Source of the DNA: JAEUQQ01 sp963697285
GTDB lineage: Bacteria > Acidobacteriota > Vicinamibacteria > Vicinamibacterales > JAFNAJ01
DNA: 64,000 nucleotides
NCBI GenBank assembly: GCA_963697285.1
Contig: CAVONI010000002.1
Location: 372,001-436,000 of the forward strand
Reading direction: 5' to 3'
The translations under genes and the position numbers were made by a program. The notes under the pieces are model-generated. The model was not told the DNA's origin, did no database searches, and was given only the letters and a program-made list of their open reading frames with translations. Positions 8,452 through 17,801 of the stretch are shown here, one piece after another (position 1 is the stretch's first letter; each line of letters starts with the position of its first letter).

Positions 8452-8680
8452 GGCTGGAAGTCGGGTCGCAACGGCCTGATTTCGTCAATCGCAGTTGACG
8501 CGAGCAGCCCCCCGGTCGCTCTTGAAGTGGGCAGGTCTCTTGCGGACGGCGCCGAGATGCCAGCCCTGGTCGGGCATTCAAACTACTGAACAAGAATGAC
8601 TTGCGGTTTCAGCCGCAGCAGCTGTCAGCCTGCGCAGCAAAGATCCGGCGACGCCGGTTTCCGTCTGGACGACTGCGCGG

Positions 8681-8701
8681 AATTGGGGTCTGACCCCAAA
8701 T
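8681..8701. repeat. Dispersed 21-bp palindrome, copy 2
   Basis: Same left arm and central T as copy 1. The right arm has one mismatch (GACCCCAAAT). It lies 12 bases beyond the stop of the minus-strand P-type ATPase. Confidence 0.8.
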
Positions 8702-8712
8702 CCCTGGTTTCG

Positions 8713-10857
8713 CTAGCGGACGCGCAGGAGGCGGAGGGCGTGCGCGACGACGATCAACGATGCACCGGTGTCGGCCAGGATGGCGAGCCACATCGACGTG
8801 TGGCCGGCCACCGCGAGCGCCAGGAACACCAACTTGATGACCAGGGCGAACGCGACGTTGAGGTAGATCGTCCGCATCGTCGCCCTCGCCAGGCGGACGC
8901 CAAAGCCGACGACGCCCACGTCGTCGCCCAGCACCGCCATGTCGGCAGTCTCGATGGCCAGGGGGCTCGCCGCCGCTCCCATCGCGATGCCGACATCGGC
9001 CGCCGCAAGCGCCGGCGCGTCGTTGATGCCGTCGCCAACCATGGCAACGCGACCGTGCAACTGCCGCAACTGCCGCACCGCCGCGACCTTGCCGTCCGGC
9101 AGCAACTCGGCATGCACCACGTCGGCGCCCACGTCGCGCCGCACGGCTTCGCCGACCGCTTGCCTATCGCCTGTCAGCATGGCTATCCACGTGATGCCCG
9201 CGCGGCGTAACCCGGCGAGCGACGCCGCGGCGTCATCTCGCACCTCGTCGGCTACAGCAATCAGGCCAACCGGCACCTGGTCACGTTCCACGACGACGAC
9301 GCTCCCGCCGGCAGCCTCGAGGGCCTGCACGTGCTGCCGGGTATGGATGTCGAGCACGCCGCGCAGTTCGAGGTCGCGGATGGTCCCCACCCGGACGTGC
9401 GCCCCGCCTACCATGCCCTCGGCCCCGCGACCCGGCTCGGCTCTGAAGTCCTCAACCGCTGGAATCACCGTGCCGTGGGCCCTGGCGTGCGTGACGATCG
9501 CGCGCGCAATCGGATGTTCGGAACGCGCCTCGACCGCCGCCGCAATCCGCCTGACGTCGTCGGCGTGCATGGCGTGCAACCCGAGCACGTCCGTCACCGA
9601 CAGCACCCCCCGCGTCAGCGTCCCGGTCTTGTCGAACGCCAGCGCGCTCACCCGGGCCAGGCGCTCGAGGTGCATGCCACCCTTCACCAACAGGCCACGG
9701 CGCGCAGCCGCCGCAAGCGCCGACACGAACGAGACCGGCGTGGCAATCACCAGCGCGCACGGGCACCCGATCACCAGCAGCACGAGGGCGCGATAGATCC
9801 ACAACGCCCATTCACCGCCACCGGTCAACGGCGGGACGATGGCCACGAACAGCGCAATGGCCATCACGGCGGGTGTGTAGGCGCGGGCGAAGCGATCGAC
9901 GAAGCTCTGCATCGGCGCCCGATCCGCCTGCGCACGCTCCACGAGCCCCGCGATGCGTGCCACGGTCGAGTCGCCCACGACGCGCGTGACCATGACGTCG
10001 ATCGCACCGGTGCCATTGAGGCTCCCGGCGAACACCTGCTCACCGATCCGCCGCGTGACGGGCGTCGATTCCCCCGTGACCTGCGACTCGTCGAGATCCG
10101 ACGTCCCGCGGACGACACGCCCGTCGAGCGGCACGCGGTCGCCCGGGCGAATGAGGATCCGCGCGCCAACGGGAACGCGGTCGACGGGCGTGGGCCGCTC
10201 ATGATGCCCGTCGAGCACGCACGCCTGGTCGGGGGTCATCGCCACGAGCGATTCGAGTGCCCGCCGCGCCCGGTCCATGCTCGCCTGCTCGAGTGCCTGC
10301 GCGATCGCGAAGAGCACGACAACCGAGGCCGCCTCGAGGAACTCGCCGAGCGCGACAGCGCCGATCACCGCCACGACCATGAGGACGTGGATGTCGAGGA
10401 TCCCTGACCGCAGTGACACCCATGACCTGGCGGCAATCGCGCGCCCGCCGACGACGACGGCGAGCAGCGGGAACACCTGGCCCAGTGCCGAGACACCCGT
10501 GACCGAACCCAGCAGGCCCAGGATGGTGCAGGCCGCCGCGACGATCACGGCCCACGGCCACGGTCGCGGCGCGGGACCCTCGCCTTGCCCGCCGGCGGCG
10601 GGCACCCGGGCCCGCATGCCGGCACCGGCGATGGCCGTGACGATGGAATCCTGGCCGATCACGCCCGGATCGTGGGTGACGTGCACACGCCGCGCGATCG
10701 TGTCGCTGCGCCACGTTGCGACGCCACTCAGGCGCTGAAGCTGGCGATCGATCAGGCGCACTTCGTCAGCGCAACACAGCCCCTCGACGTCGAACACCAC
10801 GTGCTCGTGCCCCGGCGACACGTCGCAGCAGTCGTCGCCCGGTCGCCGCGCACTCAC
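8713..10857 (-). CDS. Heavy-metal translocating P1B-type ATPase (Zn/Cd/Pb-type)
   Basis: A 714-residue inner-membrane metal efflux ATPase. An N-terminal heavy-metal-associated domain carries CCADE (residues 28-32), a variant of the usual CxxC metal site. Membrane helices follow. The transmembrane metal motif is GCPCALVIATPVS (CPC), the phosphorylation site is DKTGTLT, and the hinge is GDGINDAPALAAADVG. The CPC motif and the adjacent CadC-like repressor point to Zn2+/Cd2+/Pb2+ export rather than copper. The GTG start overlaps the repressor stop (GTGA), so the two are translated together. zntA or cadA would be reasonable names, but substrate preference cannot be read from sequence. Confidence 0.92.
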   Translation of the reverse strand: MSARRPGDDCCDVSPGHEHVVFDVEGLCCADEVRLIDRQLQRLSGVATWRSDTIARRVHVTHDPGVIGQDSIVTAIAGAGMRARVPAAGGQGEGPAPRPWPWAVIVAAACTILGLLGSVTGVSALGQVFPLLAVVVGGRAIAARSWVSLRSGILDIHVLMVVAVIGAVALGEFLEAASVVVLFAIAQALEQASMDRARRALESLVAMTPDQACVLDGHHERPTPVDRVPVGARILIRPGDRVPLDGRVVRGTSDLDESQVTGESTPVTRRIGEQVFAGSLNGTGAIDVMVTRVVGDSTVARIAGLVERAQADRAPMQSFVDRFARAYTPAVMAIALFVAIVPPLTGGGEWALWIYRALVLLVIGCPCALVIATPVSFVSALAAAARRGLLVKGGMHLERLARVSALAFDKTGTLTRGVLSVTDVLGLHAMHADDVRRIAAAVEARSEHPIARAIVTHARAHGTVIPAVEDFRAEPGRGAEGMVGGAHVRVGTIRDLELRGVLDIHTRQHVQALEAAGGSVVVVERDQVPVGLIAVADEVRDDAAASLAGLRRAGITWIAMLTGDRQAVGEAVRRDVGADVVHAELLPDGKVAAVRQLRQLHGRVAMVGDGINDAPALAAADVGIAMGAAASPLAIETADMAVLGDDVGVVGFGVRLARATMRTIYLNVAFALVIKLVFLALAVAGHTSMWLAILADTGASLIVVAHALRLLRVR

Positions 10858-11294
10858 GTGCGGGATCCCCTGCGACGGGCGCGCCCGGGAGGCGGCGCGA
10901 CCTCCTCGACGTGCCGGCGGCCCTGCTTCAGCAGCGTGGCGATGTGCGAGTCGTCCAGCGAGTAGAACACCATCCGCCCGTCACGTCGGGCGCGCACGAG
11001 CCGGAGGGCCCGCAGCGATCCCAACTGGTGCGAGACGGCCGACACCGACCCACCGACCAGCGTGGCGAGGTCGCACACGCACAACTCCTCGGCCGCGAGG
11101 GCGTCCAGCATCTTCACGCGCGTGGGATCCCCGAGCAACCTGAACGTCTCGGCCAGTGTCTGGGCATGATCGGGCCGCATCTGCTTCTCGCGGACGCGTG
11201 CCACGCGCACGGGATCGAGGTGCACCAGGTCGCAGGCGTCATGGGAAGGTTCAGGGCGTGGGCGGCGGCCGGCGCCGGATACTTGAGCGTTCAT
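10854..11294 (-). CDS. ArsR/SmtB-family metal-sensing repressor (CadC-like)
   Basis: A 146-residue winged-helix repressor. The N-terminal Cys21 together with Cys72 and Cys74 of ELCVCDL match the Cd/Pb/Bi site of CadC. The C-terminal alpha-5 zinc site is also complete: Asp115, His117, His128 and Glu131 have exactly the SmtB spacing (DxH, then H at +11 and E at +14). It therefore seems to hold both site types. It precedes and overlaps the metal-exporting ATPase, so it probably represses the pair and releases DNA when metal binds. The start at 11294 keeps the N-terminal Cys arm; a shorter start at Met39 would remove it. Confidence 0.9.
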   Translation of the reverse strand: MNAQVSGAGRRPRPEPSHDACDLVHLDPVRVARVREKQMRPDHAQTLAETFRLLGDPTRVKMLDALAAEELCVCDLATLVGGSVSAVSHQLGSLRALRLVRARRDGRMVFYSLDDSHIATLLKQGRRHVEEVAPPPGRARRRGSRT

Positions 11295-11298
11295 TCAA
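11283..11298. promoter_or_regulatory. Candidate operator of the ArsR/CadC-like repressor
   Basis: TTGA and TCAA half-sites are separated by eight bases and span the repressor start codon. The arrangement resembles ArsR/SmtB operators, but the arms are short and the inner bases are not symmetrical. The call is inferred mainly from position. Confidence 0.3.
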
Positions 11299-11541
11299 AC
11301 GTCCTGTGACCAGTCTACGCAACTGGCACGACGCCGGCAAGGGATTGGCACCTCCTGCGGACGCGGCGAACGGCGCCCCGGGGGCATCCCGGCAACACCG
11401 CGCCCGTCGGTGGCGGCCCCGGCACCGCCAGTGGCCAGTTGACCAGCCCCCACGCTCTCATTAGCATCGTGAGCTGACATCCGCACCGACGTCGCCTGCA
11501 ACGCCCGACGCGTGCGCAGCCATTTCCCGGAGCAGACCCCA

Positions 11542-12495
11542 GTGATCGAGGTCAAACACCTCACCAAACGCTACGGCCGCGTCACCGCCGTCGACGACGT
11601 GAGCTTCCGCGTCGAGAAGGGCGAGATCCTCGGCTTCCTGGGCCCGAACGGCGCGGGCAAGACCACCACGATGCGCGTCCTCACCGGTTACATGCCGCCC
11701 ACCGAGGGCAGCGCCGTCGTGGCCGGGTTCGACATCCTCGAGCAGCCGCTCGAGGCCAAGCGCCGGACGGGCTACCTTCCCGAGACGCCGCCCCTGTATC
11801 CCGAGTTGACCGTGCGCGAGTACCTCACGTTCTGCGCCAGGATCACCGGGGTGCCGCGTCGCGAGCGCAACGCGCGCGTCGATGCGGCCATGGCCAAGAC
11901 GCGGGTCGCCGACATGGCCGGCCGTCATTGCGGCAAGTTGTCGAAGGGCTACAAGCAGCGCGTCGGACTCTCCCAGGCGCTCCTGCACAACCCCGACGTG
12001 CTGATCCTCGACGAGCCGACGGCCGGGCTCGATCCGAAACAGATCATCGAGACGCGCGAGTTGATCAAGGGACTGGCCGGCGAGCACACGGTCATCCTGA
12101 GCACCCATATCCTTCCCGAGGTGTCGCAGACCTGCCAGCGGGTCGTCATCATCAACAAGGGCCGGGTCGTGGCGATCGACACGCCCGACGCGCTGACCGC
12201 GCGCCTCCAGGGGCACCAGTCGATGTACCTGCAGGTGGATGCGGGCGGCGCCGACGCCACCGAGATCTTCAAGTCGGTCGCGGGCGTCGTGCAGGTACAG
12301 CGCACCGACGTGCGCGGTGCGCTCGTCGGCTACGAGGTCGAGAGCGAGGCCGGTCACGACGTGCGCCGGGAACTGGCCAACACCGTCGTCGGCAGGGGAT
12401 GGGGCCTGCTGGAACTGCGGCCGATGCGCGTGAGCCTCGAAGACGTGTTCCTGAGCCTGACGACCGAGGAAGCCGGGGAGGTGCGCCGTGGGTAA
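11542..12495 (+). CDS. ABC-2 type transporter ATP-binding protein (GldA-like)
   Basis: A 317-residue ATPase with Walker A GPNGAGKTTT near residue 35, signature LSKGYKQRVGLSQA near 135, Walker B VLILDEP and the H-loop STH. The architecture matches GldA/CcmA-type ATPases of ABC-2 exporters. The GTG at 11542 is chosen because GGAG lies nine bases upstream and the protein then begins MIEVKHLTKRYG as expected; an ATG at 11512 would add ten residues. It overlaps the permease gene by eight bases and heads a four-gene set with GldF-like, GldG-like and DUF4340 proteins. In Bacteroidetes such a set is linked to gliding, but outside them the cargo is unknown. Confidence 0.88.
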   Translation: MIEVKHLTKRYGRVTAVDDVSFRVEKGEILGFLGPNGAGKTTTMRVLTGYMPPTEGSAVVAGFDILEQPLEAKRRTGYLPETPPLYPELTVREYLTFCARITGVPRRERNARVDAAMAKTRVADMAGRHCGKLSKGYKQRVGLSQALLHNPDVLILDEPTAGLDPKQIIETRELIKGLAGEHTVILSTHILPEVSQTCQRVVIINKGRVVAIDTPDALTARLQGHQSMYLQVDAGGADATEIFKSVAGVVQVQRTDVRGALVGYEVESEAGHDVRRELANTVVGRGWGLLELRPMRVSLEDVFLSLTTEEAGEVRRG

Positions 12496-13255
12496 CACGC
12501 TCGCCATCGCGGGCAAGGAGCTCCGCACCTACTTCGCGTCGCCCGTGGCCTACGTCGTCATCGGGTTGTACGCGCTGCTGTTCGGTTACTTCTTCCTGCT
12601 CTTCCTCACCGCGTTCGCCGAGCAGAGCATGCGCATGGCCGCCATGGGCATGAACCAGCCGGTGAACGTCAACCAGATGATGATCAGGCCGATGCTCGGC
12701 AACATGAGTGTCATCGGGCTGTTCATCCTGCCGATGCTCACGATGCGCGCCTACGCCGAAGAGAAGCGGTCGGGCACGTTCGAACTCCTGCTCACGGCGC
12801 CGCTCACCGACCTGCAGATCGTGCTCGGCAAGTTCATCGGCTCGCTGTCGCTCTACGCCATCATGCTGGCCGTGTCGAGCTTCAACGTCGTGTTGCTGTT
12901 CTGGTGGGGCAATCCCGAGTGGCGGCAGATTGCCACGTCGTACCTCGGCTTGTTCCTCATCGGCGCGAGCTTCATCGCACTGGGGCTGTTCGTCTCGAGC
13001 CTGACCAGGAACCAGATCGTGGCCGGCATCGTGACGTTCGCGATCGCGCTCATCCTCTGGGTCATCAGCTGGGTCGGCGACAACGCGGGCGACACGGCAC
13101 GCGCCATCGTGTCGGGGCTGTCGGTGATCGAGCACTACGAGGACTTTTCGAAGGGTGTGATCGACACCAAGCACCTCGTGTACTACGCGTCATTCATCGC
13201 TTTCGGGCTGTTCCTCACGGTGAAGTCCGTGGACAGCGAACGCTGGAGGGGCTAG
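12488..13255 (+). CDS. ABC-2 type transporter permease (GldF-like)
   Basis: A 255-residue inner-membrane protein with six predicted helices. It begins MGNTLAIAGKELRTYF, the usual N-terminus of this permease family, and has a conserved MRAYAEEKRSGTFELLLTAP loop after the second helix. The GTG start lies inside the end of the ATPase gene (eight-base overlap), so the two are translationally coupled. It should form the membrane channel of the transporter with the ATPase and the following GldG-like protein. Substrate is unknown. Confidence 0.87.
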   Translation: MGNTLAIAGKELRTYFASPVAYVVIGLYALLFGYFFLLFLTAFAEQSMRMAAMGMNQPVNVNQMMIRPMLGNMSVIGLFILPMLTMRAYAEEKRSGTFELLLTAPLTDLQIVLGKFIGSLSLYAIMLAVSSFNVVLLFWWGNPEWRQIATSYLGLFLIGASFIALGLFVSSLTRNQIVAGIVTFAIALILWVISWVGDNAGDTARAIVSGLSVIEHYEDFSKGVIDTKHLVYYASFIAFGLFLTVKSVDSERWRG

Positions 13256-13259
13256 CGTC

Positions 13260-14849
13260 ATGCTGAAACGGATCATCGACGGGCTCGGGTGGCTTGGCGT
13301 CGCCCTCGTGTTCGCGGCCGTCGTCGTGCGCTTCCGCCGGCCGGAACTCATCGACTGGTGGCGCGGCCTGGCGATCGGCGGGCTCGTTGTCGTGCTGCTC
13401 TACCTCGCGACGCAGTGGCGCGACATCGCGCACACCTTCTCGCGTCGCCAGGCCCGGTACGGGGCACTCACCGGCGTCAGCGTGCTCCTGGTCATCGCGC
13501 TGCTCGCGGGCCTCAACTACGTCGCGGGGCGCAACAACAAGCGGTGGGACCTGACCGCGAACCGGCAGTTCTCGCTGTCGGACCAGACGCGCCGCATCCT
13601 GGCCGCGCTCAAGGAACCGCTCCGGATCGAGATCTACTCGCGCACCGCCGACTTCGCGCCGTTCCGCGATCAACTCAGCGAGTACACGTACGCCTCGCCC
13701 AAGGTGGTCGTCGACTACATCGACGTCGACCGAGAGCCGTCGCGCGCGCGCGAAAACCAGGTGCAGGCCTACAACACCGTGCTGGTCCGCTACGGCGCCC
13801 GCACCGAGCGCACGACGAGCGCCAGCGAGCAGGACCTCACCAACGCCATCATCAAGGCCGTCGAAGGCCGCGCGAAGAAGGTGTACTTCGTCACCGGCCA
13901 CAAGGAACGCGACACGGCGAGCAGCGACGAGCGCACGGGCTACAGCGCGCTGTCGCAGGCGCTCACGCGCGACAACTTCACCGTCGATCGGCTGATCCTC
14001 GCCCAGCAGCGCGACGTCCCCGCTGATGCCGACGTGGTGATCATCGCGGGCCCCGAAGGCGATCTGCTCGACGACGAGGTCACCGTGCTGACGCGGTACC
14101 TCGAGCGCGGCGGCAAGCTGTTCGCACTCGTCGATCCGCCGGCAAAGGAGGGTATGCCGGGCCCGGCCCGGCTCCAGGGCCTGCTGAAGCAGTGGGGCTT
14201 CACGCCGGGCGTCGACTACGTGCTCGACGTGTCGGTGAATGTCGCCGGGCAGGTCGTCATCCGCGAAGTGGCCGTGGCGGGCAATTACCCGGCCCACCCC
14301 ATCACGGATCCGTTGCAGGGCGCGTTGTCGATCTTCCCCCAGGCGCAGTCCATCGCCGTCGCGACCGACGGCAGTCGGGTCCCGACGATTGTCCTGCAGT
14401 CGAGCGAGAACAGTTTCGCGCTGAAGAATCGCAGTTCGTTCGATTCTGGCGGCGACATCAAGATCGACGCAGGCAAGGGCGACAAGCGCGGTCCGATCAC
14501 GATCGGGGCGGCGCTGTCGATCGATGCGCCGAACGCGCCGCCGGTGACGCCGCCGGCCGAAGGCCAGGAGCCTCCCCAGAAGGTGCAGACCCGCGTCGCC
14601 GTGTTCGGCGACAGCGACTTCGCGGCCAATGGCTTCATCGGGGTCGAGGGGAACAGCGACCTGTTCCTCAACACGGTGAACTGGCTGGCCGGCCAGGACA
14701 GCCTGATCTCGGTGCGTCCCCGCGAGGCGGACGATCGCCGCATCACGATGACGCCCGACCGCACCCGCTTCACCGTGCTGTTCTCCGTGCTGTTCCTGCC
14801 GTTGCTGTTCATCGGTGCGGGCATCGTCACCTGGTGGCGGAGGCGCTGA
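13260..14849 (+). CDS. GldG-like ABC-transporter auxiliary protein
   Basis: A 529-residue protein with three N-terminal hydrophobic segments (to about residue 90), a large extracytoplasmic region and a C-terminal membrane helix before WWRRR. The region starting ANRQFSLSDQTRRIL and the KKVYFVTGHKERD stretch are typical of the GldG/IFT52-like family found beside ABC-2 permeases. It starts four bases after the permease and is followed after one base by a DUF4340 protein. The conserved gene order makes the membership secure. The biochemical role is unknown, although a structural or sugar-binding-like function has been suggested for the family. Confidence 0.82.
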   Translation: MLKRIIDGLGWLGVALVFAAVVVRFRRPELIDWWRGLAIGGLVVVLLYLATQWRDIAHTFSRRQARYGALTGVSVLLVIALLAGLNYVAGRNNKRWDLTANRQFSLSDQTRRILAALKEPLRIEIYSRTADFAPFRDQLSEYTYASPKVVVDYIDVDREPSRARENQVQAYNTVLVRYGARTERTTSASEQDLTNAIIKAVEGRAKKVYFVTGHKERDTASSDERTGYSALSQALTRDNFTVDRLILAQQRDVPADADVVIIAGPEGDLLDDEVTVLTRYLERGGKLFALVDPPAKEGMPGPARLQGLLKQWGFTPGVDYVLDVSVNVAGQVVIREVAVAGNYPAHPITDPLQGALSIFPQAQSIAVATDGSRVPTIVLQSSENSFALKNRSSFDSGGDIKIDAGKGDKRGPITIGAALSIDAPNAPPVTPPAEGQEPPQKVQTRVAVFGDSDFAANGFIGVEGNSDLFLNTVNWLAGQDSLISVRPREADDRRITMTPDRTRFTVLFSVLFLPLLFIGAGIVTWWRRR

Positions 14850-14850
14850 G

Positions 14851-16182
14851 ATGCGGCGTGGACGCACCCCGCTCGCCCTGCTCGTCGCGTGCCTCGGGCT
14901 GTTCGGCTACATCTGGTTCGTCGAGCGCGGCCGCGACGTGAGCGAGGACGGCACAGAGAAGAAGCCCCCCGTCTTCGGCTCGCTCGAGGCCGACGACATC
15001 GACGAGATGACCGTCACGAGCAGCGCCGGCAGCACGACGACGCTGAAGAAGGACGGCGGCACCTGGCAGATCACGTCGCCGGTGGCGGCGCGCACCGATG
15101 CTGCCGAGGTGTCTGGCCTGACGACGAACCTGGCGACGCTGAGCCAACAGCGTGTCGTCGACGAGGCGCCCGGGGACCTGGCGCCGTTCGGCTTGAAGGC
15201 CCCACGCGTGCAGATCGCCTTCCGCACGACCGGCTCCACGACGATGCGCACCCTGCAACTCGGTGAGAAGACGGCCACGGGCGGCGACCTCTATGCGAAG
15301 ACCGCCGACAGTCCCAGGGTCTTCCTCGTGTCGGCGTTCCTCGACACGACCTTCGACCGGTCGACGTTCGACCTGCGCGACAAGACGGTCGTGCTGTTCG
15401 ACCGCGAGAAGGTCGATCGTCTCGAGATCACGAGAGGGGCGGAGCGAGTGGTGATCGTGAAGTCCGGCGCGCAGTGGGCGATCACGGCGCCCGGCGCAGC
15501 GCGGGCGGACGCCAGCATCGTCGAGAGTTTCATCGGACGCATCCACACGGGCACCATGAAATCGATTGAAACCGAGACAGCCGCAGATCTCGCATCCTAC
15601 GGCCTCGACACGCCTGAAGTCGTGGTGACGCTTGGCGCAGGCTCGTCGACGGCGGCGTTCGCCCTTGGCGGACGTGCGACCGACGGCAGCGTGTACGCCA
15701 GGGATCCGGCCCGGACGATGGTGTTCACCGTCGATGCCACCATGGCCGACGACCTGCGCAAGAAGGCGGATGATTTCAGGCCCCGCGACGTCTTCGAGTT
15801 CCGCACCTTCACGGCGACCCGCGTCGAGATCGAACGTCACGGTGCGACTGTGACGTTCGAGAAGCAGAAAGGCAGCGAGCCGAACGCCGAGTCACGCTGG
15901 ACGCAGACGTCACCGAAGAAGGAGGTCGCCAGTGACACGATTGGCGACGCCTTGTCATCGCTGTCGAATCTGCGCGCCGACTCGTTCCTGCCGGCACTGC
16001 CGACTGGCGCCGCGCCGCTTGCGTCGGCGACGGCGAGGTTCGGCGACGGCAAGATCGAACGTGTCCAGTTGTTCAAGGCGGGCGACGATTACATCGCGCT
16101 CCGCGCCGGCGACGCCGGCGCGATGAAACTGACCACCTCCGAGGCCGAAGCGGCCATGAAGACACTGGATGGACTCAAGTGA
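14851..16182 (+). CDS. DUF4340 domain-containing membrane-anchored protein
   Basis: A 443-residue protein with one N-terminal hydrophobic anchor (about residues 8-24) and a long exported region made of repeated units. Each unit contains a TWQITSP- or QWAITAP-like strand (at about 70 and 210) and an APFGLKAPRVQI- or ASYGLDTPEVVV-like strand. This is the pattern of DUF4340 proteins that accompany GldG-type ABC systems. The ATG at 14851 follows the GldG-like stop by one base. The start at 14851 rather than 14815 gives a clean signal anchor. Function is unknown. Confidence 0.8.
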   Translation: MRRGRTPLALLVACLGLFGYIWFVERGRDVSEDGTEKKPPVFGSLEADDIDEMTVTSSAGSTTTLKKDGGTWQITSPVAARTDAAEVSGLTTNLATLSQQRVVDEAPGDLAPFGLKAPRVQIAFRTTGSTTMRTLQLGEKTATGGDLYAKTADSPRVFLVSAFLDTTFDRSTFDLRDKTVVLFDREKVDRLEITRGAERVVIVKSGAQWAITAPGAARADASIVESFIGRIHTGTMKSIETETAADLASYGLDTPEVVVTLGAGSSTAAFALGGRATDGSVYARDPARTMVFTVDATMADDLRKKADDFRPRDVFEFRTFTATRVEIERHGATVTFEKQKGSEPNAESRWTQTSPKKEVASDTIGDALSSLSNLRADSFLPALPTGAAPLASATARFGDGKIERVQLFKAGDDYIALRAGDAGAMKLTTSEAEAAMKTLDGLK

Positions 16183-17738
16183 CCTGCCGCGCGACCGTGG
16201 CGGGTGGGGCCCTGGCGTTGCTCACGTTGACGTTGAGCGTCGCGTGTGCGTCGGCCCCCAAGGTGACGCCAGCGACGCCGGGTGCAGCGGCGACCCCGGT
16301 TGCCACGCGCGTCGCACCGGCCGCAGCGGCACGTCGCGCCGCCGCGTGCGCGGGGCCCACCGCGCTCGCATGTGAACTCGATGCCCTGTTCGGGGCCCCC
16401 GACCTCCAACCCGCGCTGCTCACCGTGCTCGTCGAGTCGCTCGACACCGGGCAGGTGCTCTACAGGCTGAATCCCGACTCGCTTGTCGTCCCGGCGTCGA
16501 ACCAGAAGATCGTCACGATGGCCGTAGCGGCCTCGCGCCTCGGTTGGGATTATCGCTTCACGACGACCCTCGACGTCGTGGGCAACGTCGAGGGAGGCGT
16601 CCTGACCGGCGACCTCATTCTGCGTGGGGGCGGCGACCCCTCGATCAACCCCCGCGAACAGCGGGTGGACGCGTTCTTCGACGAGGTCGCCACCGTACTG
16701 CGCGAACACGGGATCACACGTGTCACCGGCCGGCTGATCGGCGACGACGACGAGTTCGAAGACGAACGGTTCGGCTACGGCTGGGCGTGGGACGATCTCG
16801 CCTACGGCTACTCCGCTCCGGTGGGCGCCCTCCAGTTCAACATGAACCAGGTCGACCTCTCCGTCACTCCTGGTGCTTCGCCGGGCGATCCCGCCATGAT
16901 CGTCGTGACGACCGACGGCAGTGACCTGACCATCGTGAACCGGGTGACGACCTCGCCGGCAGGCACGCCGACGACGGTCGACGTGGCGCGGTATCCGGGC
17001 TCGCGCCAACTCACGGTGTTCGGAACGATTGCGACCGGGGCCACCAGCGTGTCTCGGACGGCCGCGGTCGACAACCCGACACTGTTCTTCGTGAATGCCC
17101 TGAAGAGTGCGTTGCAGGCGCGCGGGATCACCGTGAGCGGCGAGGCCGTCGACATCGACGACGTCTCGGGGGCGGGTGCGGGCAGACGCACCATTGGCCA
17201 CGTGCTGTCGCCCCCGCTGTCGATCATCGGCAAGACGCTGATGAAGATCAGCCAGAACCTCTATGCAGAAACCGTATTCAAGTCGATCAGTCGGCAGCCT
17301 GGGCCTGCATCGGCCTCGGCGTCGCGCGCGCGTGCCGAAGAGACGCTGGGACGCTGGGGCATCGCTCCAGGGCAGTACCGCATCGCCGACGGATCGGGGC
17401 TCTCGCGCGTGAACTTCGTGAGCGCGCAGATGATCGTGCGGATCCTGCGGGCCATGGCGAAGGACCCACAGAACTTCGCCGCGTTCGAGGCAACCTTGCC
17501 GATCGGCGGCAAGGACGGCACCATCGCCGCCCGGATGAAGGGCACGCATGCGGAGGACAACGTGCATGCGAAGACGGGGACGCTGGGACACGTCAGGTCG
17601 CTGTCGGGCTACCTGACAACCGCCGACGGCGAGCGGCTGGTGTTCTCGATGATCGCCAACAACTTCCAGGCGCCCTCGGCGACCGTGGATGCGGCAGTGG
17701 ATACGGCGCTCGACCGCCTGGCGCAGCACCGCCGCTGA
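16179..17738 (+). CDS. dacB: D-alanyl-D-alanine carboxypeptidase/endopeptidase (PBP4, peptidase S13)
   Basis: This is a periplasmic, possibly lipid-anchored enzyme of 519 residues that trims or cleaves peptidoglycan cross-bridges. The N-terminal signal ends LSVACAS, which could be a lipobox. The serine-protease-like triad of the family is present: SxxK in PASNQK near residue 106, the DGSGLSRVN stretch near 405, and KTG in HAKTGTLG near 466. A large insert between the first two motifs is normal for PBP4. The GTG start overlaps the DUF4340 stop by four bases (GTGA), so it is co-transcribed with the ABC set, though the functional link is unclear. Confidence 0.88.
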   Translation: MTCRATVAGGALALLTLTLSVACASAPKVTPATPGAAATPVATRVAPAAAARRAAACAGPTALACELDALFGAPDLQPALLTVLVESLDTGQVLYRLNPDSLVVPASNQKIVTMAVAASRLGWDYRFTTTLDVVGNVEGGVLTGDLILRGGGDPSINPREQRVDAFFDEVATVLREHGITRVTGRLIGDDDEFEDERFGYGWAWDDLAYGYSAPVGALQFNMNQVDLSVTPGASPGDPAMIVVTTDGSDLTIVNRVTTSPAGTPTTVDVARYPGSRQLTVFGTIATGATSVSRTAAVDNPTLFFVNALKSALQARGITVSGEAVDIDDVSGAGAGRRTIGHVLSPPLSIIGKTLMKISQNLYAETVFKSISRQPGPASASASRARAEETLGRWGIAPGQYRIADGSGLSRVNFVSAQMIVRILRAMAKDPQNFAAFEATLPIGGKDGTIAARMKGTHAEDNVHAKTGTLGHVRSLSGYLTTADGERLVFSMIANNFQAPSATVDAAVDTALDRLAQHRR

Positions 17739-17801
17739 CCTGACGACGTCTCGCGCGCGCGTCGCATGATTCGGCTCCGCGAGCGCCCCGACGACAGGGC
17801 G

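Larger units (their letters stand above)
8393..8712. other. Intergenic region holding two palindromic repeats, no gene recognised
   Basis: Between the REC-PilZ gene and the convergent P-type ATPase lie two copies of the window's dispersed palindrome, 229 bases apart. The spacer contains no open frame with a plausible start and coding character, and I see no RNA gene in it. The pair may act as a convergent-gene boundary. Confidence 0.6.

Noticed and set aside
13215..14867. A 550-residue minus-strand frame opposite the gldG-like gene
   Set aside because: Composition typical of antisense frames in GC-rich genes, no motif, and it overlaps a well-supported gene entirely.
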